A stretch of DNA of 64,000 bases from JAVBNN01 sp031551525 (GCA_031551525.1 JAVBNN010000009.1:62001-126000), one strand, 5' to 3'. Counted from the stretch's first letter, positions 26,197 through 35,791 are shown. Translations and numbers: made by a program. Notes: generated by a model from the letters alone, not told the origin.

Positions 26197-27870
26197 TTAT
26201 AATTGATCTTTCAGCACGGCTCCTGTATTGGCCGAAGAAACCAGTATGGCATATCTGGCCAGATAGCCGCTAGTGACTTTGGGCACCGGTTTCTGCCAGG
26301 CACTACGGCGTTTGGTAATTTCTTCTTCTGATAGCTTGACGGAAAGCTTTCTTGTAGGTATATCTATTTCGATAATGTCACCTTCTTCAATAAAGGCGAT
26401 AGGGCCGCCTTCCATGGCTTCAGGGGATATATGGCCGATACATGCTCCCCGTGTAGCGCCGGAGAAGCGTCCGTCGGTCAGGAGAGCCACGTCTTTGTCA
26501 AGCCCCATCCCGGCCAGAACAGAGGTCGGGTTGAGCATTTCCCTCATGCCGGGGCCGCCTTTTGGGCCTTCATAACGAATGACGATGACATCACCTTTGT
26601 TTATTTTTTTGCCGACGATAGCGGCAATAGCCTCGTCTTCCGAGTTGTATACACGAGCCGGACCGGAATGCACCAGCATTTCTTCCGCTACGGCGCTTTC
26701 CTTGACGACTGCGCCGTCCGGGGCTAGGTTGCCGGACAGTACGGCTATGCCGCCGGTGGGGCGGTAGGGGGTTTCGATCGGACGGATGACTTCTTCATTT
26801 CGGTTTTGTGCTTTGGCGAGATTTTCACCGACATTGTGGCCAGTCACGGTAAGACAGGCTGTTTTAATCAGGTTTTTCTTGCTTAATTCTTTCATTACGG
26901 CAGGTATGCCGCCGGCCTCATTAAGCTCCTGGATAAAATGCGCGCCGCCGGGGCTCAAAGAAGCAATATAAGGAGTAGTTTGGGCGATTTCATTGAATAG
27001 ATCAAGCGGCAGTTTGATGCCGGCGTCATGGGCGATTGCCGGTAAATGCAGTGTGGTATTGCTGGATCCGCCGATAGCCATATCGACTGTTATAGCATTT
27101 TTAAAAGCGTCGATAGTCATTATATCACGGGCGTTTATACCCTTTTCCAGCATTTGCATTACTTGTTTGCCCGCCGTGCGTGAAAGCGCGGTGCGGGCCC
27201 CCTGGTAAGCGGCTGGTATAGTGCCATTGCCGGGAAGGGCGAGTCCAAGGACTTCTGCCAGACAATTCATCGTATTAGCCGTGTACATGCCGGAACAGGA
27301 ACCGCAGCCGGGGCAGGCGGAGTTTTCTATCTCTTCCAGTTCCCCAACAGTTATTTTACCCGCCTCAAAGCGTCCGGCCGCCTCAAAGACATTACTGACG
27401 CCGATGTTTTGGCCTTCATACCGTCCGGCCAGCATTGGACCGCCGCTGGCCACCACCGCAGGTATGTTCAGGCGAGCAGCCGCCATCAACATGCCCGGAA
27501 CGATTTTGTCGCAATTGGGTATAAGTACCAGCGCGTCAAAACAATGCCCCAGTGCTACAGCCTCTATGCTGTCGGCTATAAGTTCGCGGCTGGGCAGGGG
27601 ATATTTCATGCCATTGTGTCCCATGGCAATGCCATCGCAAATACCGATGGCAGGTACCTCCACAGGCACGCCGCCATGCGCCCATACACCTTCTTTTACC
27701 GCTTTGGCTATAATATCAAGGTGTAAATGACCTGGTATGATTTCATTTTGGGCATTGACTATGCCGATCAACGGTTTATCCATATCTTCTCTGGTAAAAC
27801 CGAGAGCGCTGAAAAGCGACCTGTGTGCGGCCCTGGTGGAGCCTTTTTTTACATCATCAGAACGTCTCAC
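26197..27870 (-). CDS. ilvD: Dihydroxy-acid dehydratase
   Basis: A 557-residue iron-sulfur dehydratase that converts 2,3-dihydroxy acids to 2-keto acids in valine, isoleucine and pantothenate synthesis. Cluster-binding and active-site motifs are visible: [28 protein letters not shown], and [14 protein letters not shown], plus the late [14 protein letters not shown]. The start is set at GTG (27868-27870), read [11 protein letters not shown], because AGAGAGG lies eight bases upstream on this strand and the protein then has the usual length. An in-frame upstream ATG would add 27 unrelated residues. No other branched-chain gene is nearby and no T-box leader is seen. Confidence 0.95.
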   Translation of the reverse strand: MRRSDDVKKGSTRAAHRSLFSALGFTREDMDKPLIGIVNAQNEIIPGHLHLDIIAKAVKEGVWAHGGVPVEVPAIGICDGIAMGHNGMKYPLPSRELIADSIEAVALGHCFDALVLIPNCDKIVPGMLMAAARLNIPAVVASGGPMLAGRYEGQNIGVSNVFEAAGRFEAGKITVGELEEIENSACPGCGSCSGMYTANTMNCLAEVLGLALPGNGTIPAAYQGARTALSRTAGKQVMQMLEKGINARDIMTIDAFKNAITVDMAIGGSSNTTLHLPAIAHDAGIKLPLDLFNEIAQTTPYIASLSPGGAHFIQELNEAGGIPAVMKELSKKNLIKTACLTVTGHNVGENLAKAQNRNEEVIRPIETPYRPTGGIAVLSGNLAPDGAVVKESAVAEEMLVHSGPARVYNSEDEAIAAIVGKKINKGDVIVIRYEGPKGGPGMREMLNPTSVLAGMGLDKDVALLTDGRFSGATRGACIGHISPEAMEGGPIAFIEEGDIIEIDIPTRKLSVKLSEEEITKRRSAWQKPVPKVTSGYLARYAILVSSANTGAVLKDQL

Positions 27871-27939
27871 TAAAAAAACCTCTCTTTCACTGCTGAAAAT
27901 CCATGCATACCTATTATAAAAATTAAAAATACTTATATT

Positions 27940-27967
27940 ATTATAACGCAAGAGAAGGAGTTAGCAA
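27940..27967 (-). promoter_or_regulatory. Candidate ilvD promoter
   Basis: On the minus strand, TTGCTA (27962-27967) and TATAAT (27940-27945) are 16 bases apart, about 70 bases before the ilvD start. The rest of the 27871-28156 gap is A/T-rich. It contains an ATGATT/AATCAT inverted repeat near 28010-28031 that could be an operator for gadB, but there is no clear gadB promoter. Confidence 0.45.
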
Positions 27968-28156
27968 AGTTATCTAGAAATAAATGTATAAAGTACAATA
28001 TTTGTTAAATATGATTTTTGAGGGAGAATCATTTTTGGGAGGTGAACATACCAAAAAACTCAATTCTCGACAAGCTTTTCTGTAATTTGTCAGTAGTAAT
28101 GGAACGATTTTAACGGCATTTTGTCTAAAAAAATATAAGTAAAGGATGGTTTATTT

Positions 28157-29527
28157 ATGAAAGCCTTGCATCATTTGCAGAATCCTTATGCTCAATTTAA
28201 CACAGATATTCCCGATACTTTTCCAGAAGACTATATGGTACCGCGTGCAGCACAGGCACTTGTGAAATCAGAAGCGTGGACAGACGCCAACCCCATGCTT
28301 AATTTGTCGTCTTTTGTAACTACATTTGCTGAACCGGAACTCATTGATATTTATCAAAGCGCTATGTTTAAAAACTTTGCCGATCCTGACATGTACCCGC
28401 ATACTAAAAACATGGAATTTACCTGTGTAAAATGGTTGCACAATCTCTGGCACGGTCCCAAAGACGCAGAACCGTATGGCGCGGCTACTATAGGTTCTTC
28501 CGAGGCCTGCATGTTGGCTGGTCTTGCCCATAAATGGAACTGGAAAGAAGCGCGCGAAAAAGCGGGCAAGGATGCTACACGCCCCAACATGGTGACTGGC
28601 GGCAACGTACAGATAGTATGGAAAAAATTTCTGCGTTATTTTGATGTGGAGCCGCGTATCATTCCGCTCAAACCCGGCAACTACCGCTTGACCGCGGAAC
28701 ATCTCGACAAATATGTCGACGAAAACACCATTTGCGTTGTTGCGATCGCCGGACAGACCTTTACCGGCGAAGATGACGACTTTCAGGAAATACACGATTG
28801 GCTGGACGCCTATGAAAAGAAAACTGGTGTCTCCATACCTATGCACATAGACGGCGCGTCCGGCGGCTTTGTCAATCCTTTCCTCTATCCCGACTACAAA
28901 TGGGATTTCCGGTTACCTAGAGTACAGTCGATAAACGCGTCCGGCCACAAATATGGCTTGGTGCCGCCTGGGTTGGGCTGGGTCGTTTTCCGTGACCGCA
29001 AGATATTTAATGAAAAACTGGTATTTTACGTCAACTATCTTGGCGGTGAAGCTCCCACCGCGACCCTTAACTTCAGCAAAGGGTCGTCTACCGTGGTGGC
29101 TCAGTACTATCTGATGCTGCGCCTTGGTCGTGCCGGGTATACCACTATCATGAGAAACACGTTGGATAACGCGAACTATCTGCGCGACCGTCTGGTCAAA
29201 ACAGGCAAATTTACTATTATGAACAAGACGCAACGTATTCCGGTGGTGGCTTTGACTTTGCACAAAGACATCAAAAAATACAATGAATTTGACATTTCCA
29301 ATAAAGTACGCGAACGTGGCTGGATCCTTTCAGCATATTCCATGCCGCCTGACGCGGAAACAGTAAACTCGTTGCGCATAGTCGTGCGTCCGCATGTAAA
29401 CCACAATCTGATGGAAATACTGGGCGACGACATCGAAAGAGCATGTGAATTCCTGGAGGAACACGGTGGAAATGCTACCCCGCCCAAACTTCACCCGGCG
29501 GAAACACACTCTGTCGCCAAGTGTTAA
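28157..29527 (+). CDS. gadB: Glutamate decarboxylase
   Basis: A 456-residue group II PLP decarboxylase that converts glutamate to GABA and CO2, consuming a cytoplasmic proton. GadB features include the N-terminal LNLSSFVTTFAEPE and GSSEACMLAGLA, PMHIDGASGGFVNPF, and the PLP-binding lysine in INASGHKYGLVPPG (Lys265). The C-terminal MPPDAETVNSLRIVVRP stretch is also typical. Length is close to the E. coli enzyme. AAAGGATG precedes the ATG. The gene is followed by an AspT-family antiporter instead of the usual GadC, suggesting an acid-resistance or energy-conserving Glu/GABA cycle. Substrate identity is inferred from family similarity and is quite strong. Confidence 0.93.
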   Translation: MKALHHLQNPYAQFNTDIPDTFPEDYMVPRAAQALVKSEAWTDANPMLNLSSFVTTFAEPELIDIYQSAMFKNFADPDMYPHTKNMEFTCVKWLHNLWHGPKDAEPYGAATIGSSEACMLAGLAHKWNWKEAREKAGKDATRPNMVTGGNVQIVWKKFLRYFDVEPRIIPLKPGNYRLTAEHLDKYVDENTICVVAIAGQTFTGEDDDFQEIHDWLDAYEKKTGVSIPMHIDGASGGFVNPFLYPDYKWDFRLPRVQSINASGHKYGLVPPGLGWVVFRDRKIFNEKLVFYVNYLGGEAPTATLNFSKGSSTVVAQYYLMLRLGRAGYTTIMRNTLDNANYLRDRLVKTGKFTIMNKTQRIPVVALTLHKDIKKYNEFDISNKVRERGWILSAYSMPPDAETVNSLRIVVRPHVNHNLMEILGDDIERACEFLEEHGGNATPPKLHPAETHSVAKC

Positions 29528-29536
29528 ATTTTTTCG

Positions 29537-29572
29537 AACAACCATACGCGGGTAAACCGCGTATGGCTTGTT
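29537..29572 (+). repeat. Strong hairpin between gadB and the antiporter gene
   Basis: CCATACGCGG/CCGCGTATGG with a GTAAA loop, extended by AACAA/TTGTT around one bulged C. Only a short mixed T tract (GTAGTTTT) follows. It could be a leaky terminator that lowers antiporter expression relative to gadB, or an mRNA stabiliser. Confidence 0.7.
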
Positions 29573-29599
29573 GTAGTTTTAAAATAGGAGGGTAGCAGC

Positions 29600-31309
29600 A
29601 TGCATGAATTAGCTCAATTTTTAGCGGCAAACCCATATATCCTGCTATTTGTGGTGCTTGCCTTGTCTATTTTTGTCGGCAAGCTGAGTATAAAAGGTTA
29701 TGGGCTTGGCATGGTTGCGGCAGCGATCATCGTCGGTTGCGGCGTAGCCATCTGGGGAGCCACGCAAGGCGTAAAATTTAAACTGGATGAATTTACCAAA
29801 TCGCTATTTTATTACCTTTTTATGTATGGAGTAGGTCTCCGTGTAGGGCCTTCTTTTATCAACAGTCTTAAAGGAGACGGCCTTAAATTTGTAATATTGG
29901 CTCTTGTATGCAGCCTCCTCGGCATGGGTATAGTAGTGGTGGGCGATGTTATTTTAGATTTACCGCTCGGCGCCGCTGGCGGCATGCTGGCAGGGTCGCA
30001 GACTATGTCAGCTGCCATAGGCAGTGCAGAGGAAGCTGTCCGCCAGGGTGCAGTAAAGTTGCCGCCCGGCACGACTTCTGAACAAGTCAGCGCCATGATA
30101 GCGCTTTGTTATGGTATCACATATATATGGGGTACGGTCGGCATTATCCTCATTTGCAAATATTTACCGCGTTGGTGGGGGATTGATGCAGTAGCCGCCG
30201 CCAAAGAATATGAGGTGCAGCACGGCGTTCCCAATGTCGATAATGTCGACTTGACCGGTTACCAGCCGACGGGCCTTAGAGCCTACAAGCTGGCCGACGA
30301 GCAGGTGTTTGGAAAAACTATCGAAGAATTCCGTAAAATTTACCCGGTCTACCATATCATTAATATAGAACGCAGCGGACAGAATATAATGGTAGATGAA
30401 AAAGCAGTCATGCAAAAAGACGACATCGTCGTTCTTGGTGGCAAACTGGAAGACCTGACTGCTAATATGGGCGTGCTCGGGCCAGAGGTGGCGGATGCCA
30501 AAGCCCTCAACATACCGCTCGACCAGGCGGAGATACTTGTTACGAGCGGACAGGTGGCTGGACATGCCTTGAAAGAATTTGCCAATTCCGAGGTAGCCGG
30601 TCAGGTGCAGGTCACCAGGATAGAAAGAGGCGGCGTGCCTATACCTGTCGGCACGGAAACCGTACTGCAAAAACGTGACGTTATTTTCCTGGTCGGCTTG
30701 AAGACCGCCGTTAACCGCATAGGAGAACGGATAGGCAGAGTGGCCCGCCATGATACTTCTACAGACCTGTTTACTCTTTCGATCGGTATGATATTGGGCT
30801 TTTTGATCGGACTCATACAGGTGCCGGCCTTTGGTGCCAATATCGGGTTGGGTAATGCCGGCGGACTTTTGGTTTCCGGTATAGTGGTATCGTCCGTTTC
30901 ATCTAGGCTTCGTTACTTTGGCAATACGCCAAATGCGGCCAGAAATATACTTGAAGACATGGGTCTGTTGGTATTTGTCGCTATTGTCGGTGTCAATGCC
31001 GGAGCAGACATGCTTAGCCAACTGACTGGTATGCTGGCGCTGAAGATTTTTGTGGTAGGTTTTTTTGCCTGCAGCATTCCTCCTTTTATCGTTTGGATAC
31101 TCGGCCTTTATGTGTTCAAGATCAACCCTGCAGTACTTATGGGCGGTACGGCAGGAGCGCGTTCGCATTCCGGTCCGGCTCGTGAAGCGGCCAAAGAGAT
31201 AAACAGTTCTGTGCCATGGATAGGGTTTCCCGTACCGTATGCCGTGTCCGGCATACTGCTCACGGTGTTCGGTTTCGTTAGTATGGTACTGGCAAATATG
31301 TTTAAATAA
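29600..31309 (+). CDS. AspT/YidE-family antiporter with two RCK-C domains
   Basis: A 569-residue membrane protein of the aspartate-alanine antiporter family. It has an N-terminal membrane domain of about five helices with LFMYGVGLRVGPSFINSL, a central cytoplasmic region with two TrkA-C-like domains (about residues 215-375), and a C-terminal membrane domain with TPNAARNILEDMGLLVFVAIVG and GGTAGARSHSGPAREA. Tetragenococcus AspT exchanges aspartate for alanine next to an aspartate decarboxylase. Here the neighbour is glutamate decarboxylase, so Glu/GABA exchange is the natural inference, though not proven. GGAGGG precedes the ATG; a terminator follows directly. Confidence 0.88.
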   Translation: MHELAQFLAANPYILLFVVLALSIFVGKLSIKGYGLGMVAAAIIVGCGVAIWGATQGVKFKLDEFTKSLFYYLFMYGVGLRVGPSFINSLKGDGLKFVILALVCSLLGMGIVVVGDVILDLPLGAAGGMLAGSQTMSAAIGSAEEAVRQGAVKLPPGTTSEQVSAMIALCYGITYIWGTVGIILICKYLPRWWGIDAVAAAKEYEVQHGVPNVDNVDLTGYQPTGLRAYKLADEQVFGKTIEEFRKIYPVYHIINIERSGQNIMVDEKAVMQKDDIVVLGGKLEDLTANMGVLGPEVADAKALNIPLDQAEILVTSGQVAGHALKEFANSEVAGQVQVTRIERGGVPIPVGTETVLQKRDVIFLVGLKTAVNRIGERIGRVARHDTSTDLFTLSIGMILGFLIGLIQVPAFGANIGLGNAGGLLVSGIVVSSVSSRLRYFGNTPNAARNILEDMGLLVFVAIVGVNAGADMLSQLTGMLALKIFVVGFFACSIPPFIVWILGLYVFKINPAVLMGGTAGARSHSGPAREAAKEINSSVPWIGFPVPYAVSGILLTVFGFVSMVLANMFK

Positions 31310-31317
31310 TTTATATA

Positions 31318-31352
31318 GAAAAAGCCTTGGCATAAACGGCCAAGGCTTTTTC
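31318..31352 (+). terminator. Intrinsic terminator after the antiporter gene
   Basis: GAAAAAGCCTTGGC/GCCAAGGCTTTTTC, a 14-bp stem with a 7-base loop and T-rich 3' arm. It separates the gadB unit from polC. Confidence 0.92.
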
Positions 31353-31398
31353 TGTATGTACAGGTAAATTTCCAGTAGTCAGTTTTTGCTATTTTTGC

Positions 31399-31449
31399 TA
31401 TAATAAAATCTACATGTAGTGTTTGAATGCATATAAAATACCATATAAT
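31399..31449 (+). promoter_or_regulatory. Candidate polC promoter region
   Basis: Two -10-like TATAAT elements occur, at 31399-31404 (poor -35) and 31444-31449 (TTGAAT at 31423-31428, spacing 15). Either may serve polC, and the second is closer to the start codon at 31479. No other structure is evident in this gap. Confidence 0.35.
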
Positions 31450-31478
31450 CGGTACTGGAATTTCTAGGGGGTTGTGAC

Positions 31479-34400
31479 TTGAGCTTTGATTATTGCCTCG
31501 TACCTGAAAAAAATGTTGGAAATGTTCTGTGTATGGATTCGGTGCAGTTGACCGATGCAGAAAAGGCCGTTTTTGCAGAACTTAAAATATTAAAAATTGA
31601 TATCTCCAGTACTTCTAATGACTGGTGCATCACACTGGACAGCCGCTATTCGGCAGATGGCAGTTTACTGAATAAAATAGCGGCTTCTTTTTGTCAGTCA
31701 TATAATCTCTCTAGTGTATGCTTTCAAACATCCGATACAGAAGAAAACTGGCTTCTCCAAGCAAAAAATTATATGACAAAATATATAGAATCTGATTGTC
31801 CCGATATAGCGCATGTTTTACGCATGGGAGAGTGGACGGAACACGCGGAGACACTTTACATACCAGTAGAAAGTACCTTTGCCCTTGCCAGAATAAAACA
31901 AAAAAAGGTTGATAAAATATTTAACGATCTTTTAAAAATTAAATTTCCTAAAAAAGTAGCACTAGAATTCATTGTTTCGCCTATATCACGTGAACCTGTT
32001 GCAGACAATATGGTTACTGAAGAATACCTGGCTGCACTGGCTGTGGTAGAAGAAGAAAACAGCGGTGGCAAAACTATAAAAAACGGTGTGCTTTTTGGAC
32101 GTTCCTTTAAAGGGCAGGTGCGCCCAATCAATTCAATACAAGAAGAAGAACCCAAAGTTATCGTTGAGGGTACTATACACCGCTTTGACCTGCGCGAAAT
32201 GCGGACAGGCAGTTGCGCCCTTAAATTCGATATATTTGACACAACGGATGGTTTACAGGCTAAAATAATTTTTGACAGTAAAGAAAAATACGTACAGGAA
32301 GCTAAATGGCTCAAAGCAGGCCAATATGTCCGAATAATGGGAAGGGTCCAGCAGGACCGCTTTGAACGCAATGAACTAGTTCTCACACCCAAAAACATTA
32401 TGTTGGTTGAAAAAATTCCCCGTTTTGATAATGCTTCTGAAAAACGCGTAGAATTGCACGCTCATACTAAAATGAGCGCTCTGGATGCTGTAATGTCTAC
32501 TAAAGAATATATCCAATGTGCCACCGACTGGGGGCATCAGGCCGTAGCTATCACTGACCACGGCGTGGTGCAGGCTTTCCCGGAAGCATATGAGACGGCA
32601 AAACAGCTCAAAAGAGAAAAAGGAGTAGATATAAAAATAATTTATGGTATGGAAGGCTATCTAGTCGAGCATGAGGAAGACAAGGAAGCGTGGCATATCA
32701 TAATCCTGGCGGCCAGCCAAAAAGGCCTGCAAAACCTCTACCGGTTGGTATCTTTTTCCCATCTTAAATATTTTTACAAGCGTCCGCGCATACCGCGCAA
32801 ACTGCTTGAAGAATATCGGGAAGGGCTTATTTTAGGATCGGCCTGCGAGGCGGGCGAACTGTACCAAGCAGTATTGAACAGTGAACATCCAGAGAAAATA
32901 CGTGACATAGCTTCTTTTTACGATTATCTGGAAGTACAGCCTAACGGCAATAACGCCTTTTTATTGCGGACCGGCAGGGTAGCGGACGAAGAAACACTTT
33001 GTGCTATCAATAAAAAAATTATTGCTCTGGGCCAGGAACTGGGAAAACGAGTGGTTGCTACCTGTGACGTGCATTTTTTAAAACCGGAAGACGACGTGTA
33101 TCGGCGCATATTGCAAGGCGGGCAGGGGTATTCGGATGCTGACCAGCAGCCGCCGATCTATTTTCGAACTACTGCCGAAATGTTTGAAGAGTTCAAATAT
33201 CTGGACCAGGAAACTGCCCATGAAATAATCGTCAAAAACCCTGTTGAGATTGCCGCATCCATAGCGTCGCTGCAACCGATACCGGACGAGCTTTATTCGC
33301 CGCAGATACCGGGCGCGGCCGACGAAGTATCCAATATGTCCTATTGCACGGCAAAAAAACTCTATGGGGATATCCTGCCGCAAATAGTCAGTGAGCGACT
33401 CGATATGGAACTCAAATGCATCACCGGCAACGGTTTTTCCGAACTATATCTTATAGCGCACAAATTGGTAAAAAAATCTCTGGATGACGGATATATAGTC
33501 GGCTCCCGAGGTTCGGTCGGCTCATCTTTGGTCGCTACGATGATGAATATTACTGAAGTCAATCCGCTGCCGCCGCATTATCGCTGCATACAATGCAATT
33601 ATAGCGAATTTATTGAAGACGGCAGTGTTGGTTCGGGGTTTGATCTGCCGGAAAAAGCATGCCCACACTGTCAAAGCAAAATGACGCGCGACGGGCAAAA
33701 TATACCTTTTGCGGTTTTTCTTGGTTTTAAAGGTGATAAAGTGCCGGACATCGATCTTAACTTTTCCGGCGAATACCAAGCCAAGGCGCACAAGTATACC
33801 GAAGAACTTTTTGGCCGGGCCAACGTTTTTCGTGCCGGAACCATTTCTACTATTGCGGAAAAAACGGCCGGCGGTTTCGCCCGTAAATATTACGAAGAAA
33901 AAGGCATGAGCGTCCGCTCGGCTCATGTAAACGGGGTAGCTGTCGGCTGCGAAGGAGTAAAACGCACTACCGGGCAACATCCGGGCGGCATCATGGTGGT
34001 GCCGCGCGATATGGACGTGCATTTCTTTACACCCTTGCAGCGCCCTGCCGATGACCGCGACTCTAATACCGTGACCACACACTTTGATTATCATTCTATA
34101 AATGACCGGCTAGTAAAACTAGATATCCTGGGACATGATGACCCGACTGTTATAAAATTGCTCGAAGAGCTGACCGGGGTAAAGATAAAAGACATCCCTT
34201 TCAATGACCCAGCAACCATGTCGCTCTTTCGCTCTACAGAGGCTCTTGGCGTATTGCCTGCTGCTTTGGGTTCCAATGTTGGTACTTTCGGCATTCCGGA
34301 ATTTGGCACCCGTTTTGTAAGACAGATGCTGGAAGATACAAACCCCGCTTGTTTTAGCGATCTTGTACGTATAAGCGGGTATTCACACGGGGAAAATGTT

Positions 34401-35195
34401 TGGCTGGATAATGCCCAAGACCTGATAAAAAATAACATTGCCAAAGTAGAAGAAACCATTTCATCGCGCGATGACATAATGATCTACCTGATGAAACAGG
34501 GTGTGGAGGCACTTACTGCTTTTAACACCATGGAAGATGTAAGAAAAAATAAATTTAATATAAACGAAGAAAAACGCAAAAAAGAAGGAAAGAAAACCTT
34601 TGAGGAAACAATGCGGGAAAATAATGTACCTGAATGGTATATAGAGTCCTGCAAAAAAATAAAATATATGTTCCCTAAAGCCCACGCAACCGCCTATGTT
34701 ATGATGGCTTATCGCATAGCCTGGTGCAAAGTGCATTACCCCAAGGAATTTTATGCGGCTTACTTTAGTATACGGGCAGATGATTTTGACGCAGACCTGA
34801 TATTGGAAGGGGCCGAATCGATTAAAAATCACTTAAAATCTATAGAGCAAAAGGGAAGAGAAGCCAGTGCAAAAGAAAAAAGCCTGGCCACTGTTCTTGA
34901 ATTAGCTTATGAAATGAATCTGCGCGGACTGGAATTTCACAGAGTAGATATTTATCAGTCCCACCCTAAACGCTTCCTGATAAAAGAAGGAGCCTTGTTG
35001 CCGCCGTTGACCGCGTTGGCCGGCTTGGGTCAAAATGCCGCTTTGAATATAGCCACAGCCAGAAAAGAAGGTGAATTTATTTCGCGGGATGATTTACGCG
35101 TACGAGCGGGAATATCAAAGACCATCATCGAACTTCTGGGTAAGCATGGTTGCCTTGACGGCCTGCCGGAAAGCAATCAGGTGTGTTTATTTTGA
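31479..35195 (+). CDS. polC: DNA polymerase III PolC-type, lacking the exonuclease domain
   Basis: A 1238-residue replicative polymerase. In order: PolC N-terminal domains, OB fold (about residues 225-310), PHP domain starting ELHAHTKMS (His327, His329), polymerase core with GSRGSVGSSLVAT, a zinc finger (Cys703, 706, 728, 731) and catalytic Asp757 and Asp759 in PDIDLNF, then helix-hairpin-helix and C-terminal regions ending in a clamp-binding QVCLF-like tail. Usual PolC proteins have about 1430 residues because a DnaQ-like 3'-5' exonuclease is inserted in the PHP domain. Here GMEGYLVEHEEDKEAWHII (residues 390-408) joins the flanks directly, with no DVETTG motif, so proofreading must come from another protein. 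TTG start with GGGGG upstream. Confidence 0.95.
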   Translation: MSFDYCLVPEKNVGNVLCMDSVQLTDAEKAVFAELKILKIDISSTSNDWCITLDSRYSADGSLLNKIAASFCQSYNLSSVCFQTSDTEENWLLQAKNYMTKYIESDCPDIAHVLRMGEWTEHAETLYIPVESTFALARIKQKKVDKIFNDLLKIKFPKKVALEFIVSPISREPVADNMVTEEYLAALAVVEEENSGGKTIKNGVLFGRSFKGQVRPINSIQEEEPKVIVEGTIHRFDLREMRTGSCALKFDIFDTTDGLQAKIIFDSKEKYVQEAKWLKAGQYVRIMGRVQQDRFERNELVLTPKNIMLVEKIPRFDNASEKRVELHAHTKMSALDAVMSTKEYIQCATDWGHQAVAITDHGVVQAFPEAYETAKQLKREKGVDIKIIYGMEGYLVEHEEDKEAWHIIILAASQKGLQNLYRLVSFSHLKYFYKRPRIPRKLLEEYREGLILGSACEAGELYQAVLNSEHPEKIRDIASFYDYLEVQPNGNNAFLLRTGRVADEETLCAINKKIIALGQELGKRVVATCDVHFLKPEDDVYRRILQGGQGYSDADQQPPIYFRTTAEMFEEFKYLDQETAHEIIVKNPVEIAASIASLQPIPDELYSPQIPGAADEVSNMSYCTAKKLYGDILPQIVSERLDMELKCITGNGFSELYLIAHKLVKKSLDDGYIVGSRGSVGSSLVATMMNITEVNPLPPHYRCIQCNYSEFIEDGSVGSGFDLPEKACPHCQSKMTRDGQNIPFAVFLGFKGDKVPDIDLNFSGEYQAKAHKYTEELFGRANVFRAGTISTIAEKTAGGFARKYYEEKGMSVRSAHVNGVAVGCEGVKRTTGQHPGGIMVVPRDMDVHFFTPLQRPADDRDSNTVTTHFDYHSINDRLVKLDILGHDDPTVIKLLEELTGVKIKDIPFNDPATMSLFRSTEALGVLPAALGSNVGTFGIPEFGTRFVRQMLEDTNPACFSDLVRISGYSHGENVWLDNAQDLIKNNIAKVEETISSRDDIMIYLMKQGVEALTAFNTMEDVRKNKFNINEEKRKKEGKKTFEETMRENNVPEWYIESCKKIKYMFPKAHATAYVMMAYRIAWCKVHYPKEFYAAYFSIRADDFDADLILEGAESIKNHLKSIEQKGREASAKEKSLATVLELAYEMNLRGLEFHRVDIYQSHPKRFLIKEGALLPPLTALAGLGQNAALNIATARKEGEFISRDDLRVRAGISKTIIELLGKHGCLDGLPESNQVCLF

Positions 35196-35204
35196 AGAAG
35201 AGTC

Positions 35205-35233
35205 TTGTAATAACTTGTCTTTAGTGGTATACT
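35205..35233 (+). promoter_or_regulatory. Promoter of the rimP-nusA-infB operon
   Basis: TTGTAA (35205-35210) and TATACT (35228-35233) with 17-base spacing, about 30 bases before the rimP leader hairpin. Confidence 0.7.
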
Positions 35234-35262
35234 ACGTATAGAAAATTCAAGTTGACGTTGCC

Positions 35263-35287
35263 AAGAGTGGGTTTTGAGCCCACTCTT
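35263..35287 (+). promoter_or_regulatory. rimP leader hairpin
   Basis: AAGAGTGGG/CCCACTCTT with a seven-base loop lies about 55 bases before the rimP start. It matches the rimP-leader element known in front of this operon in many Firmicutes. Its ligand or protein partner is not known to me. Confidence 0.75.
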
Positions 35288-35341
35288 TCAGCTTATTTAT
35301 ATGAACGGATGGTTTTAACGCGGGTTTGGGGAGGTTTTTGC

Positions 35342-35791
35342 TTGCGCAAAGAAAGTGTGGAACAACTGGTAGAAGAAATGGTGTTGCCATTGTTGGCAGA
35401 AACAACTTTGGAACTGGTAGATGTCGAATATGTCAGGGAGCGGGATTGGTATTTGCGAGTTTTTCTCACTAAAACCGGAGGCCTTGAGATAGATGACTGC
35501 CAGGCGATAAGTGAACGACTGGCCGTTTTACTGGACGAAAAAGATTTTATCAAAGAAAGATATTATCTTGAAGTATCTTCACCCGGCCTTGACCGTGTAT
35601 TGAGAAAAGACCGTGATCTTATCCGTCATAAGGGCGATAAGGTGGAAGTAAAGACCAAAGAAGAAAAAAAAGCTGCGGTAGGTGTATTGGGTGATTTTAC
35701 TGAAGAAACCTTGCAACTTACCGTTAGCGGAGAACATAAATCAATAGAAAGAAAAAACATAATTTCAGTTAGATTGTATCTGGAATTTTGA
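35342..35791 (+). CDS. rimP: Ribosome maturation factor RimP
   Basis: A 149-residue small-subunit maturation factor with the RimP N-terminal alpha/beta domain (ELVDVEYVRERDWYLRVFL, then LEIDDCQAISERLAVLLD and YYLEVSSPGLDRVL) and a C-terminal SH3-like domain. The start is TTG at 35342, with GGGGAGG eight bases upstream. A longer in-frame reading back to 35252 would translate the leader hairpin and is rejected. First gene of the canonical rimP-nusA-rnpM-ylxQ-infB series. Confidence 0.95.
   Translation: MRKESVEQLVEEMVLPLLAETTLELVDVEYVRERDWYLRVFLTKTGGLEIDDCQAISERLAVLLDEKDFIKERYYLEVSSPGLDRVLRKDRDLIRHKGDKVEVKTKEEKKAAVGVLGDFTEETLQLTVSGEHKSIERKNIISVRLYLEF

Noticed and set aside
27871..27951. 27-residue N-terminal extension of IlvD
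   Set aside because: Unlike the family and placed over the likely untranslated leader; GTG at 27870 has the ribosome site.
28042..28113. Possible 23-codon GTG-start leader peptide before gadB
   Set aside because: The GTG overlaps its own ribosome-site-like GGGAGG, no hairpin or regulatory codon run follows, and no conservation can be judged.
33522..34094. Minus-strand 190-residue frame in polC
   Set aside because: Antisense shadow of the conserved polymerase core.
35252..35341. 30-residue N-terminal extension of RimP
   Set aside because: Would translate through the rimP leader hairpin; the ribosome site points to TTG at 35342.
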